This document shows positions 17,168 through 26,810 of a DNA stretch of 64,000 nucleotides, in pieces. The translations under genes were made by a program, and so were the position numbers. This stretch comes from Pantoea sp. Lineage in GTDB: Bacteria; Pseudomonadota; Gammaproteobacteria; Enterobacterales; Enterobacteriaceae. The stretch is from contig NZ_JAPWKD010000031.1 in assembly GCF_028283705.1 (NCBI RefSeq), positions 1-64,000 on the forward strand, in the 5' to 3' direction. Within the stretch, counting starts at the first letter, position 1; every line of letters starts with the position of its first letter. Under the pieces are notes generated by a model. That model was not told the DNA's origin, did not search any database, and saw nothing but the letters and a program-made list of their open reading frames with translations.

Positions 17168-18808
17168 TCAGGCCACAGATTTAGAGGATTCAGGAACGTG
17201 AACCGCCTCAAGCAGTGCACGGGTATACGGATGCTGTGCCTGCTGCAACATGGCGTCGCCCGGCACCACATCCACCACATCACCGCGATACATCACCGCA
17301 ACGCGGTGGGCTATCTGGCGGATCAGGTTGAGATCGTGGGTAATAAACAGGTAAGCGGTGCCATAGCGACGGCGCAGTTCCAGCAGCAGTTCGATAATGG
17401 TGGCCTGCACCGAGACATCGAGGGCCGCAGTGATTTCATCGCAGATCACCAGATCTGGCGGGCAGGCAAAGGCCCGCGCAATAGCAACGCGTTGCTTCTG
17501 GCCGCCGGATAAGGCGTGCGGGTAACGCGAGGCAAAATCGGCTGGCAGGCGAACTTCCTCCAGCAAGCGCGCCACCGCCTGCGCCTCGGTTTCCCCCTCC
17601 GGTAGTCCATATAAACGCAGCGGGCGGGCAATGATCTCGCCAATCGTCATGCGTGGATTGAGCGACGCATCCGGGTGCTGAAAAATCATCTGTACCCGGC
17701 GGCGATAATCTTTATCCATCTGTGCGCGACCATAGATGTCATAGCCGCAGAAGTCGATTGCCCCCTGAAATGGCACCAGGCCACTGATAGCGCGCGCCAG
17801 TGAAGACTTACCCGAACCCGATTCCCCGACTACGCCGAGGATCTCCCCCTGATGCACGGTCAGCGATACAGCATTGGCGGCGCGTGTGACATTGGCCTGG
17901 CGCTTCAGCAGACGATCAAGCAGCCCATGACGACCATAATCGATGGTGAGATCATTCAGGCACAGCAGCGGCTGGCTGCCGGGCGCATCATGCAGCAGAC
18001 GCTGCTGCGGATTGGGAACCGCCTCAATCAGCCTGCGGGTGTACGCGTGTTGCGGCGCACTGAACAGGGTGCGGCTGTCAGCCTCTTCGATGATACGGCC
18101 CCGCTCCAGCACGCAAACCCGGTCGGCGACTTTCGCCACCAATGCCAGATCGTGGGAAATATATAAAGAAGCCACCCCGGTCTCTTCGCGCAGTCGTTCA
18201 TACAGGTCGAGGATCTGCGCCGAGCTGATCACATCCAGCGCCGTGGTTGGCTCATCAAAAATCAGGCAATCGGGCTGGCAGGCAAAAGCCGTGGCGATCA
18301 GAATGCGCTGTTTCTCACCACCAGACACCTGATGCGGGTAACGCTTCATCATCTGCACCGGGTGCTTCAGCTCCACATCCCTGAGCAGCGACTCCCCCAG
18401 CTCCTGCGCTTCACGCGCCGACAGACCGCGATGACGCCGCAGCACTTCCGTGACCTGTTCCCCCAGCGTCAGCGTCGGGTTTAGCGAAGCGCTGGGATCC
18501 TGAAAAATCATGCCCAGTTTTGCGCCGCGCAACGCCGCCAGTTGTGGCGCAGGCAGGCTGAGCAGGCTTTGCCCCTGTAAACGGATATCGCCGTTACGTT
18601 CGAGCGCGTTGCTGGCGAGCCAGCGCATAATCGCCCATCCCAGCGTGGTTTTACCGGAACCGGACTCGCCCACCAGCCCCAGCACTTCACCCGGCATCAC
18701 CTGGAAGCTGATCTCCCGCAGTACCGGCAGGGTATCTCCCCCCTGCAGGGCATAATCGAGGCTGTAATTATCCACCGCCAGCACCGGCGCGTTGTTCTGC
18801 GGGTTCAT
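17168..18808 (-). CDS. Fused dual ATPase of a peptide-type ABC importer
   Basis: A 546-residue protein with two complete ABC domains, like a fused DppD-DppF or GsiA. Domain 1 has Walker A GESGSGKTT, signature VSGGEKQR and Walker B LIFDEPTTALD. Domain 2 has GESGSGKSS, LSGGQKQR and a Walker B ending CDEITAALD, in which the usual Pro is Ile. Each domain ends in the oligopeptide-permease C-terminal extension (HPYTR/HAYTR). It powers the two permeases encoded upstream; its ATG overlaps the stop of the DppC-like gene. The substrate is unknown; oligopeptides, glutathione or related amides are possible from the family and the hydrolase neighbours. Confidence 0.92.
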   Translation of the reverse strand: MNPQNNAPVLAVDNYSLDYALQGGDTLPVLREISFQVMPGEVLGLVGESGSGKTTLGWAIMRWLASNALERNGDIRLQGQSLLSLPAPQLAALRGAKLGMIFQDPSASLNPTLTLGEQVTEVLRRHRGLSAREAQELGESLLRDVELKHPVQMMKRYPHQVSGGEKQRILIATAFACQPDCLIFDEPTTALDVISSAQILDLYERLREETGVASLYISHDLALVAKVADRVCVLERGRIIEEADSRTLFSAPQHAYTRRLIEAVPNPQQRLLHDAPGSQPLLCLNDLTIDYGRHGLLDRLLKRQANVTRAANAVSLTVHQGEILGVVGESGSGKSSLARAISGLVPFQGAIDFCGYDIYGRAQMDKDYRRRVQMIFQHPDASLNPRMTIGEIIARPLRLYGLPEGETEAQAVARLLEEVRLPADFASRYPHALSGGQKQRVAIARAFACPPDLVICDEITAALDVSVQATIIELLLELRRRYGTAYLFITHDLNLIRQIAHRVAVMYRGDVVDVVPGDAMLQQAQHPYTRALLEAVHVPESSKSVA

Positions 18809-19635
18809 TAATGGTTCCTCGGATTGAGTACATCCCGCAGGCCATCACCCAGCAGGTTAAAACCGATGGCGACCAGCGCGATCGCCAGGCCCGGGATCAG
18901 CATCATCCACGGTGCATTAAAGAAGTAATCACGGGCTTCGGACACCATCAGCCCCCACTCTGGCTCCGGTGGCTGCGCGCCTAAACCGAGAAAACTCAGA
19001 GTGGCGAATAGCATGATGGCAAACGCCACGCGGATGGTGGCTTCGACGATGATCGGCGCAAGAATATTCGGCAGCATCTCGCGCAGAATGATGTAGTGCC
19101 CCGCTTCGCCACGCGCGATAGCGGCATTGATGTAGTCCTGCTGACGTGCGGCCAGCGCCACACTGCGCGCGATACGCACCATGCCGGGCACAAAGGCGAT
19201 AGTGATCGCCAGCACCGCATTCAGGCTGCTTTGCCCGAGGGTGCTGACAATCAGCAGCGCAAACAGCAGGCTGGGGATGGCCATCACCGCGTCCATGGTA
19301 CGCATGGTGAATTCATCAATTTTGCCGCCCAGGTAGGCACTGGCGGTGCCCAGCACGGCACCGATCACCATCGCCAGCGCGGTCGCCAGCAAGGAAAGCA
19401 GAATGGTGGCGCGTGCCCCCACCAGCACACGGCTGAAAATATCGCGCCCCATCTGGTCGGTGCCGAACCAATGTTCTGCACCCGGTGGTTTATAGCGGCT
19501 AAGGATGGAGATAGCTTCCGGATCAAAGGGTGCGACGTGCGCCCCGCCAATCACCATCAGCAATGCCACCAGCAGAATCAGTAATCCCGCCGCGCCCTGT
19601 GGCGAACGGATCAGGCGTTTCAGGATATCAGGCAT
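18808..19635 (-). CDS. Peptide-type ABC permease (DppC-like)
   Basis: An inner-membrane permease of about 275 residues with an N-terminal helix, a periplasmic segment containing HWFGTDQMGRDIFSR, and the BPD_transp domain. The EAA loop reads AIARGEAGHYIILREMLPN. FGTDxxGRD is diagnostic of the DppC/OppC group. The ATG at 19635 overlaps the end of the DppB-like gene (TATGCCTGA). The frame extends to 19671, but that start has no ribosome site and would add residues not usual in the family. Part of the minus-strand peptide operon. Confidence 0.92.
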   Translation of the reverse strand: MPDILKRLIRSPQGAAGLLILLVALLMVIGGAHVAPFDPEAISILSRYKPPGAEHWFGTDQMGRDIFSRVLVGARATILLSLLATALAMVIGAVLGTASAYLGGKIDEFTMRTMDAVMAIPSLLFALLIVSTLGQSSLNAVLAITIAFVPGMVRIARSVALAARQQDYINAAIARGEAGHYIILREMLPNILAPIIVEATIRVAFAIMLFATLSFLGLGAQPPEPEWGLMVSEARDYFFNAPWMMLIPGLAIALVAIGFNLLGDGLRDVLNPRNH

Positions 19636-20575
19636 AGGTAATCCGTTTATCAAGCATGACGTAGGCAACATCCGCGAGGAAGTTCACCACCGAATAGGTC
19701 GCGGCGAGGATCATCACCCCGGCCTGAATGGTTGGCAGGTCACGCGCCTGCACCGCAACAATCAGCTCACGACCAATCCCCGGAATGGCGAAGATCTCCT
19801 CCACCACCACGATGCCCCCCAGCAGATACCCCACATCCAGTGCCACAATGGTGATAGTGGGCAGCAGGCCATTGCGCAATGCATGCCGCCACAGAATGCG
19901 ACGACGCGATAACCCTTTCAGCCAGGCGGCGCGGATGTAATCGGTATGCAGCACATCAACCATTTCGGAACGCACCATCCTCGACACATGCGCCACGAGG
20001 ATTAACGCCACCGTGACCGAAGGCAGGATCAGATGCTGCAGTCCACTGATAAAATTCTCCGAGAGCGGTACATAACCGGTGGCGGGCAGCACCTGCCAGA
20101 CATCGGCAAACAGCAGCAACACCAGGGTGGCGGTGACAAACTCGGGGAACGAGATGCCCACATAGGAGAGCACGCTGACCAGCACATCGGCGGTTTTACC
20201 GCGACGCACTGCCGCCCAGATACCCAGCGGAATGGCGATGATTAACATCAGCACCAGCGCACATACCGCCAGCAGCAGGGAACGCGACAGCGCGGTAAGC
20301 AACGTCGGTCCGACGGCCAGCCCGTTGCGCATCGAGACGCCAAAGTCGCCGTGCACTGCGTGAGTCAGCCAGTGCCAGTATTGCAGCCAGGCTGGCGCAT
20401 CCAGCCCGAGCCGGGCACGGACCGCCGCCAGTGCCTCCGGCGTCGCGTTTTGCCCCAGCAACGTGACGGCAGCATCAGCCGGGAGCAGCTGCGTGATACC
20501 AAAAACCAGCAGCGACACCACCAGCAGGGTGTAGATCATCAGGAGAAAGCGTTTCAGCAGATAACTTGCGGTCAC
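19628..20575 (-). CDS. Peptide-type ABC permease (DppB-like)
   Basis: A 315-residue permease with the N-terminal DppB/OppB signature (YLLKRFLLMIYTLLVVSLLVF, within residues 5-25), the periplasmic HAVHGDFGVSMRNG segment and an EAA loop (AAWLKGLSRRRILWRHALRN). It pairs with the DppC-like protein to form the membrane channel. It starts ten bases after the substrate-binding protein gene and overlaps the next permease gene by 8 bp. Confidence 0.93.
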   Translation of the reverse strand: MTASYLLKRFLLMIYTLLVVSLLVFGITQLLPADAAVTLLGQNATPEALAAVRARLGLDAPAWLQYWHWLTHAVHGDFGVSMRNGLAVGPTLLTALSRSLLLAVCALVLMLIIAIPLGIWAAVRRGKTADVLVSVLSYVGISFPEFVTATLVLLLFADVWQVLPATGYVPLSENFISGLQHLILPSVTVALILVAHVSRMVRSEMVDVLHTDYIRAAWLKGLSRRRILWRHALRNGLLPTITIVALDVGYLLGGIVVVEEIFAIPGIGRELIVAVQARDLPTIQAGVMILAATYSVVNFLADVAYVMLDKRITYA

Positions 20576-20584
20576 GGGCGCTCC

Positions 20585-22183
20585 TTACACCGCACGCTTC
20601 GGTGCTTTGTCCGTCAGCCAGACGTGGTCCAGCCGGAACACCGCGCCGCGCGGATGCAGATGGTAACCGCCGACGTAGTCACGGCTGGCAGCCAGCAGAT
20701 CAAAGAAGGTGGGGATCAGCGACGGCACTTCGTCATACATCAGCTGCTGCGCTTTGCCGTACAGACTGGTGCGTTGCGCCGCATCCGCCGTTTCGCGCGC
20801 GGCACTGACGGCCGCATCGAAGTCGGCATTGTTCCAGCGCGTTTCGTTCCACGCAGCGGTTGAGGTGTAGAGCAAAGAAAACACCGCATCCGGCGTCGGT
20901 TGCATATTGTAGAAACCGACATAAAAATTGCCCTTCTTCCACACCTGGTCGAGATAGGTGCTGTGCGCCATGGTCTGCACGTCAATGCGGAAACCGCCCG
21001 GTTTCGCCATTTCGCGCAGTGCGATCCCCAGCTGGGTACGGGTGGAGGGCTTGTCCGAGGCAATTAGTTTCAAATCCAGCCCGTTCGGGTAACCGGCCTC
21101 GGCCAGCAGCGCTTTGGCTTTAGTGTAATCCACCGCCTTTTTCGCCAGCTGGGCATAGTAAGGATAAGCGCTGTTGACCGGGTTATCTTCGCCCGCGGTC
21201 CCCAGGCTGTTGGCGACAAAATCCACCGTTGCCTGACGATCCACACACAATGCCAGCGCCTGACGTACGCGCGGATCGTTAAAAGGTTTCTGATCGCAGC
21301 CCATGTTGATATTAAGGAACTGACCGGACGCCACACGTAACGGCTGGATGCCCGCCGATTTTGACAGACGGGTAAATTCGCTCGCCTGGGCCGACATCAT
21401 CAGATCGGTATCACCGGCAATCAGCGCCGAACTTTCGGCGATACCGTCCGGATACACCATCACTTCAACGCCATCAATATAGGGACGCTGCGGGTCGTAA
21501 TAATGCGGGTTACGGGCAACCACAATTTTCCGTTCCGGATCGTACGACACCAGCTTAAAGGGACCGGCACCCACGGCTTCTTTATTCAGTCGGGTCAGAT
21601 CGCCACTGGCAATGCTGGCCGAAATGATTTTGGCGTCGGGGTAAGCCAGCATCACCGGCAAGTCTGCATAGGGTGCGTCCGTTTCAATCACCACCGTGCT
21701 GGCATCGCTGGCGCTGACGGTTTTGATCGGACCAATATTGTGCTGCCCTGGCGAGGCATTTTTCGGGTCGAGGATCGCCTGTAAACTGGCGACCACATCG
21801 GCGGACGTCAGGGGCGTGCCATCGCTGAAACGCAGGTTTGGGCGCAGGGTGAAGGTCCATTGCTTCAGGTCGGCACTCGGCTGCCAGGACTGGGCGAGAT
21901 CGGCCTCGGCCTTCATGTCCTGAGTCAGACGCGTCAGGCCGCTGTATAACAGCTCGGCCACCAGATATTCCGGATTAACCCGCGCCTGCTGCGGATTCAG
22001 CATGGTCACGGCCTGATCGACGCTGATACGCAGTACCCCGCCCTTACGCGGCGTACCGCTCGCCGTGCTGCTGGCAACCGCTGCCGCCTGCGTGGAAAAG
22101 GACCAGGGCAGCAGCGCCGCGCCGGTCATGACGGTGGAACTGGCGAGAAACTGCCGGCGGTTTAACCCTTTCATTGCACACAT
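20585..22183 (-). CDS. Peptide-type ABC substrate-binding protein with Tat signal
   Basis: A 532-residue SBP_bac_5 (DppA/OppA/GsiB type) periplasmic protein. The N-terminus carries a twin-arginine motif (NRRQFLAS) and a hydrophobic core ending near STQAAA, so export may use Tat. The start at 22183 has AGGAAG five bases upstream; an ATG three codons later is also possible. The family segment WQPSADLKQWTFTLRPNLRFSDG is present. A 78-bp piece of this gene (20753-20830) has a diverged copy at 38114-38191, a relic of a second SBP gene. Confidence 0.92.
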   Translation of the reverse strand: MCAMKGLNRRQFLASSTVMTGAALLPWSFSTQAAAVASSTASGTPRKGGVLRISVDQAVTMLNPQQARVNPEYLVAELLYSGLTRLTQDMKAEADLAQSWQPSADLKQWTFTLRPNLRFSDGTPLTSADVVASLQAILDPKNASPGQHNIGPIKTVSASDASTVVIETDAPYADLPVMLAYPDAKIISASIASGDLTRLNKEAVGAGPFKLVSYDPERKIVVARNPHYYDPQRPYIDGVEVMVYPDGIAESSALIAGDTDLMMSAQASEFTRLSKSAGIQPLRVASGQFLNINMGCDQKPFNDPRVRQALALCVDRQATVDFVANSLGTAGEDNPVNSAYPYYAQLAKKAVDYTKAKALLAEAGYPNGLDLKLIASDKPSTRTQLGIALREMAKPGGFRIDVQTMAHSTYLDQVWKKGNFYVGFYNMQPTPDAVFSLLYTSTAAWNETRWNNADFDAAVSAARETADAAQRTSLYGKAQQLMYDEVPSLIPTFFDLLAASRDYVGGYHLHPRGAVFRLDHVWLTDKAPKRAV

Positions 22184-22201
22184 CTTGTCTTCCTCACTGG
22201 T

Positions 22202-23485
22202 TTATTGGGGACCCTGGGGTGGCAAAAAATCATCGGCCAGATAGGCCAGAATGGACTGCGAAAGTGCGACTAAATCCGCCATCGTTGTGTATTCATCGGC
22301 GGCGTGAATGCGGTTATCCGGGCGGGCCAGGCCACCCAGCAAAATTTCCTGAATCCCGGCCTGCTGCACCCAACCCATATCGGAGCTGGTTGACGATCCC
22401 CAGGCGGCGAAATCATTTGCCTCAAAACCAAAGCCCTGACACAGCGCCGCCTGCCAGCGCGGCCAGTGCGGGCCACCGGGGTCAGACACCGGGGCCAGAT
22501 GGCCAATCAGCTGGATGCTGACGTCGCGTGCGGGAGACTGCGCCATTGCCTGTTCCACGCAATCCACCAGCTCCTGCCATACGTCAGCAAACGCCTCTTC
22601 AGGGGCATAACGACGGTTAACCAGCAGTTCAAAACGTTCCGGAATGGTGGAGCCTTTGCTGCCACCGTGAGCAGCGGCCAGCGTCAGGCGTGAGGTGAGC
22701 GGTTTACCGGCAAAATGCGGCGGGGATGGCATGGCAGATTCACGAATTTCCACCTGCTGTTTCAGCTGGCTGAGCGCGTTCATCAGCGGCAGCGCCGTTT
22801 CAATCGCATTGATGCCACCCACCGGATCGCCTGAATGAGCAGAACGGCCGGTGACGATGATTTTCAGATCAACGCTGCCAAAACATCCCGCCCAGATGCG
22901 CGGCACCGCGCCGCCGTTAAAACTCAGCATGTGACCAGCAAAACATTGCTGCTCCGCCAGATAGCGGATGCCAGGGTACAACCCTCCTTCCTCGTCGGTG
23001 CACAGCAGGAATACCGGGTTGAAGCGCAGCGGCAGATTGGCCCTGCGTGCCGCCCGCACCGCGGCCAGCGCCGCGACAATGGTACCTTTCATATCAGCGG
23101 CACCACGGCCAAACAATTTACCCTCCGCTTCGGTCAGGGCCAGTGGCGGAAAGCGCCAGCCATCACCGGCAGGAACGGTATCGACGTGGAAGTAGAGATT
23201 GCAGTTCTCCGCAGCCCCGGCCTCAAGGGAGGCGATCAGATTCACCCGCTCACCCTGCGCGCTACCATCCGGGGCCAGCCAGAGCGATTCCGGTACCGTC
23301 ACACGCTCAAAGCGGAAGTCCAGCGGCGTCAGCAGCCGGGTCATCAGGTCGGCAAACGCAGGATAGCCGTTGCCTGGCGGGAAACAGGTATCCACCGCCA
23401 GCATCTGTTGCAGGTCATCAAGCATGGAAGCATCGTCACTGGCGATGGCCGCTAACGCCGTCTGTAGTGGTGTCGGTTTGGTCAT
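22202..23485 (-). CDS. M20-family deacylase/peptidase (ArgE/DapE type)
   Basis: A 427-residue M20 metallohydrolase with canonical metal motifs: FHVDTVP (His, Asp), GRGAADMKG (bridging Asp) and CTDEEGG (catalytic Glu pair), followed by a dimerisation domain. Unlike the second M20 protein of this operon (15933-17156), all ligands appear intact. It is the first gene of the minus-strand operon, divergent from the GntR gene. It probably deacylates or hydrolyses an N-substituted amino acid or dipeptide brought in by the transporter; the exact substrate is not visible from sequence. Confidence 0.9.
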   Translation of the reverse strand: MTKPTPLQTALAAIASDDASMLDDLQQMLAVDTCFPPGNGYPAFADLMTRLLTPLDFRFERVTVPESLWLAPDGSAQGERVNLIASLEAGAAENCNLYFHVDTVPAGDGWRFPPLALTEAEGKLFGRGAADMKGTIVAALAAVRAARRANLPLRFNPVFLLCTDEEGGLYPGIRYLAEQQCFAGHMLSFNGGAVPRIWAGCFGSVDLKIIVTGRSAHSGDPVGGINAIETALPLMNALSQLKQQVEIRESAMPSPPHFAGKPLTSRLTLAAAHGGSKGSTIPERFELLVNRRYAPEEAFADVWQELVDCVEQAMAQSPARDVSIQLIGHLAPVSDPGGPHWPRWQAALCQGFGFEANDFAAWGSSTSSDMGWVQQAGIQEILLGGLARPDNRIHAADEYTTMADLVALSQSILAYLADDFLPPQGPQ

Positions 23486-23506
23486 TTTTGCCGCTTATCT
23501 TGTATT

Positions 23507-23523
23507 TCTATATAGTTTATAGA
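23507..23523. promoter_or_regulatory. Candidate GntR operator TCTATA-N5-TATAGA
   Basis: A 17-bp perfect-arm palindrome in the 79-bp divergent region between the M20 gene and the GntR-family gene. Its position suits joint control of the transporter operon and autoregulation. This is inferred from position and symmetry only. Confidence 0.5.
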
Positions 23524-23564
23524 TAATGCAAATATCGCGTGGCGGTCAACCGGAAATCCGAACT

Positions 23565-24335
23565 ATGCAAAAAAAGAATGACGAACAGGATGTGCGCAGT
23601 TTCGGTCGTCTGAGTGATGGCGAAGGCGCTCCCCTGTATGAAGTGGTGAAACGCCATATCAGTGAGTCGATCCTGCAGGGCGAGTTAATACCGGGTACAG
23701 TTTTACCCAGTGAAAACAGCCTGGCAGCTGACTTTGGTGTCTCGGTCGGTACCATCCGTAAGGCACTGGCAGCACTGACCAGCGAAGGGATGCTGATGCG
23801 GCGACGTAAAACCGGCACGGTAGTGACCGGCTGGGCGCCGCTCCATAACCTGAGCCACTTTTTCCAGTATTTTCGTCTGCACGATAAACAGGGTGGATTG
23901 TTGCAATCCCAGACGTCGTTGCTGGATTACCAGCGCGATGTGGCAAATGAGACCGAGGCCAGAAAGTTACAGATCGCCGCAGGAGATGAGGTTTACCGGC
24001 TGAAGCGCCTGCGTCGGATTAATGGATGCGCTGCAATGCATGAGACGTTGATTTTGCCGGCCGCACGCCTGCCTGATTTCCCCGGACCGGAGGCGTTCCC
24101 TGCCCTGCTGTATCGCTACTTATTTGAACGCTATGACATCCGCGTGGCAGCGGTGCGCGAACAGATCACCGCCAGCCTGGCAACGGAGGAAGATGCCCAC
24201 CTGCTTGAGGTCGCGATGCCCCATGCGGTGATGGTGATTGATGAGGTGTCTTACGACCAAAGCGCCGTGCCGGTGATCCTTGCACATCATCGCTTTAACA
24301 CCGAGCATTTTATGTATGTGAATGAAATCCGGTGA
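23565..24335 (+). CDS. GntR/HutC-family transcriptional regulator
   Basis: A 256-residue protein with an N-terminal winged helix (APLYEVVKRHISESILQGEL, then LPSENSLAADFGVSVGTIRKAL) and a C-terminal UTRA ligand domain from about 95 to the end. The ATG at 23565 is favoured over 23526 because GGAAA lies upstream at workable distance and the upstream ATG sits next to the palindrome without a ribosome site. It is divergent from the peptide-transport operon and probably represses it until the substrate or a product binds the UTRA domain. Confidence 0.9.
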   Translation: MQKKNDEQDVRSFGRLSDGEGAPLYEVVKRHISESILQGELIPGTVLPSENSLAADFGVSVGTIRKALAALTSEGMLMRRRKTGTVVTGWAPLHNLSHFFQYFRLHDKQGGLLQSQTSLLDYQRDVANETEARKLQIAAGDEVYRLKRLRRINGCAAMHETLILPAARLPDFPGPEAFPALLYRYLFERYDIRVAAVREQITASLATEEDAHLLEVAMPHAVMVIDEVSYDQSAVPVILAHHRFNTEHFMYVNEIR

Positions 24336-24392
24336 GAATGCCTGTGACTCTCATGGGATTTAAGGAAGTTGCTGGTTTTATCGTCGCGTGAT

Positions 24393-24436
24393 TTCCGATA
24401 AAAGCATGGCGTTCTGCTCAAACGCTTTTATCGGAA
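24393..24436. repeat. 13-bp inverted repeat covering the Rpn ribosome site
   Basis: TTCCGATAAAAGC (24393-24405) pairs exactly with GCTTTTATCGGAA (24424-24436), with an 18-base loop. The right arm includes part of the GGAAGG ribosome site of the next gene (ATG 24446), so in RNA the hairpin could hide the start. Confidence 0.75.
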
Positions 24437-24445
24437 GGATACCGA

Positions 24446-25381
24446 ATGAAGAAAAAAAACACCTCAACCCCTCATGATGCTGTATTCAGGACTTTCCTTT
24501 CACATCCGCAAACTGCACGGGATTTTATGTCGCTGCATTTGCCGCCACCCCTGTTGAAAATATGTGATTTGACCACGCTTAAACTTGAGTCCGGTAGCTT
24601 TGTCGAGGATGAACTGAGGCCCTACTATAGCGATGTGCTTTATTCCCTCCTGACTGGTCGTGGCGATGGCTACATCCACGTATTGATTGAGCATCAAAGC
24701 AGTCCCGATAAGTTTATGGCTTTTCGTCTTATGCGTTACGCCATCGCCGCCATGCAACGACATCTGGATGCCGGACATAAAAAATTACCGCTGGTTATCC
24801 CCGTCCTGTTTTACCAGGGAAAACGCAGCCCCTACCCTTATCCATTAAACTGGCTGAGATTGTTCAGTGAGTCTGACCTGGCTGCGGAGCTTTACAATGC
24901 TGATTTTCCGTTGGTGGATGTTACGGTCATTCCCGACGAGGAAATTATGCAGCATCACAGCATGGCGGCGCTGACCCTGCTGCAAAAACACATTCGCCAG
25001 CGTGATTTAACGGACCTTATTGACCAACTGAGCACCCTGATCATGGATGAATTTATGACCAGACAACAATTACGGGCACTGGTAAACTACATTTTGCAGG
25101 CTGGTGAGACACCCGATGCCAGGAAATTTATTCACAGCTTAGCCGGGCGAGTGCCACAACATGAGGATGAACTAATGACAATCGCACAACAACTGCAAAA
25201 GATTGGTCGTCAGGAAGGGCTTGCAGAGGGTGACCGCCTGGCTCGTCTTGATGTCGCCAGAAATCTGCTGGAAATGGGATTTGACAGGGCCTCTGTCATG
25301 AAAATGACGACATTAACTGAAGAAGATCTCAAAGAAATCGAACATCAAGCTAACTTACGCATGATGTGTCATCCGCAGTAA
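24446..25381 (+). CDS. Rpn-family recombination-promoting nuclease (YhgA/RpnA-like)
   Basis: A 311-residue protein with the N-terminal pattern of the Rpn/Transposase_31 family: HDAVFRTFLSHPQTARDFM (residues 10-28) and ELRPYYSDVLYSL...IHVLIEHQSSPDKFMAFRLMRYA. The Asp of YSDV and the Glu and Gln of IEHQ form the PD-(D/E)XK nuclease core. E. coli RpnA-E are calcium-stimulated endonucleases that promote RecA-independent recombination. The C-terminal part (GRQEGLAEGDRLARLDVARNLLEMG) is the usual variable helical tail. It stands alone between the GntR gene and the convergent ganR, behind a hairpin that may limit translation. Confidence 0.88.
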   Translation: MKKKNTSTPHDAVFRTFLSHPQTARDFMSLHLPPPLLKICDLTTLKLESGSFVEDELRPYYSDVLYSLLTGRGDGYIHVLIEHQSSPDKFMAFRLMRYAIAAMQRHLDAGHKKLPLVIPVLFYQGKRSPYPYPLNWLRLFSESDLAAELYNADFPLVDVTVIPDEEIMQHHSMAALTLLQKHIRQRDLTDLIDQLSTLIMDEFMTRQQLRALVNYILQAGETPDARKFIHSLAGRVPQHEDELMTIAQQLQKIGRQEGLAEGDRLARLDVARNLLEMGFDRASVMKMTTLTEEDLKEIEHQANLRMMCHPQ

Positions 25382-25469
25382 TCGCTGCCATTTGTGATGA
25401 GTCGCCAGTTCAGCCACTAAAGCGTGTCATCTCGCCTCAGTGGCCCCGTCCCGCAGACAACTCTGCCAT

Positions 25470-26543
25470 TTATTTCCACAACTTATGTGCAATGACCTGC
25501 AATTGCTGGGCGATATCCTGCAGGTTGATCCCCTGTTCCTGCACCCCTCCGGTGGAGTGACGGACGATAAGATTTGCCGGTAACACTGACGAACTGCGCG
25601 CCGCATCGCCGTGACCGCTGTCGAGCAGGCGGCGCACTGCTTCTTTCCCCTGCAAATCAAGATCCAGCGAAACGGTGGTCAGCGCCGGATGGAAGAACGA
25701 ACTTTCATAGGTGCCGTCGTAGCCCACTACCGATTTCTCGCCCGGAATAGCGATCTGGTGTTGATGGAATGCGCTCAACACGCCGAGTGCCATCTGGTCA
25801 TTACCCACCAGAACGGCGGAGAAATTCGGCGTTTCACGTAACATCTGTAACGCACCAGCGTAACCGCTCTGCGCATCCCAGGTGCCATGAAAGACCGTCA
25901 CCGGTTTCAGTCCATAACTGTTGAGCGTGTCGATCCAGCTTTTCAGCCGCAGATTTGCCGACACCGACGATTCCGGCCCGGCCAGCAGCGCAATCTCCCG
26001 GTGGCCCAGTTCATAGAGATGTTTGACGCTGGCACGGGTCCCGTCTGCCGGGTTAAACGAAACGTTAAACACGGAACTGTAGGGATCAACATCAAGGAAC
26101 AAGCAGACGATGCCATCGTTGTCAGAAGCGATACGCTGCGCCTCTTCGGTTTCCAGCGGCACGTTGATGATCACTTTTTCCACCAGTTGCGACTTCAGTT
26201 CGTTGATGGCGGATTGAATATCTTGATTGACGTTCTCATCAATCATGGAAATCAGCACCTGGTAACCCTCAAGGCTGGCGTAGCGTTTCACTGCCGCCGC
26301 CACCTGTGAAGGCGCATGTAGCGCCAGAGATGTCGTCACCAGACCGATGGTCTGGCTTTGCTTACCCACCAACTGCTGCGCCAGCCGGTTCGGCACATAA
26401 CGCAATAACTCTATGGATTTCTCCACTTTTAAACGCGTGGTTTCGGATACATTGGCAGATTTGTTGAGTACCCTGGACACGGTCTGGTAGGAGACGCCCG
26501 CATGACGGGCTACGTCTTCCAGCGTTGCACTTTTAGACTTCAT
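25470..26543 (-). CDS. ganR: LacI-family regulator of the galactan cluster
   Basis: A 357-residue LacI/GalR protein with an N-terminal helix-turn-helix (LEDVARHAGVSYQTVSRVLN), a hinge helix containing PNRLAQQLVG, and a periplasmic-binding-like sugar domain. The ATG at 26543 has AAGGA eight bases upstream; the frame begins at 26573 without support. It is divergent from the porin gene ganL, with about 270 bp between the starts, matching the gan cluster of Dickeya where GanR represses galactan genes. Symbol assigned by context. Confidence 0.85.
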   Translation of the reverse strand: MKSKSATLEDVARHAGVSYQTVSRVLNKSANVSETTRLKVEKSIELLRYVPNRLAQQLVGKQSQTIGLVTTSLALHAPSQVAAAVKRYASLEGYQVLISMIDENVNQDIQSAINELKSQLVEKVIINVPLETEEAQRIASDNDGIVCLFLDVDPYSSVFNVSFNPADGTRASVKHLYELGHREIALLAGPESSVSANLRLKSWIDTLNSYGLKPVTVFHGTWDAQSGYAGALQMLRETPNFSAVLVGNDQMALGVLSAFHQHQIAIPGEKSVVGYDGTYESSFFHPALTTVSLDLDLQGKEAVRRLLDSGHGDAARSSSVLPANLIVRHSTGGVQEQGINLQDIAQQLQVIAHKLWK

Positions 26544-26810
26544 GGTCCGGTTCCTTATGTTGTTATGCGCCAAGTGTAACAGGGGCTACCGAAAAAAAGC
26601 TCACCACCCATTATTCCGCTTCATTCTCCCAGAATAAGTATGACGATCACAATACCTGACATTGTGAGGAAATTCGCCAGTGGTAACAAATATTGCTGAT
26701 TTCTTTGCAGTTAATCACACATTCGCAATCGTTAGTTTGCCTGTTTTTACATTTAGGCATTTTATGACATGGCTTATGTGAACGTAATACAAAACAATAA
26801 GAGGAATAAT

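Noticed and set aside
26640..26675. CRP site upstream of ganL
   Set aside because: The half-sites TCACA and TGTGA occur in reversed order with 11 bases between, which is not a CRP site.
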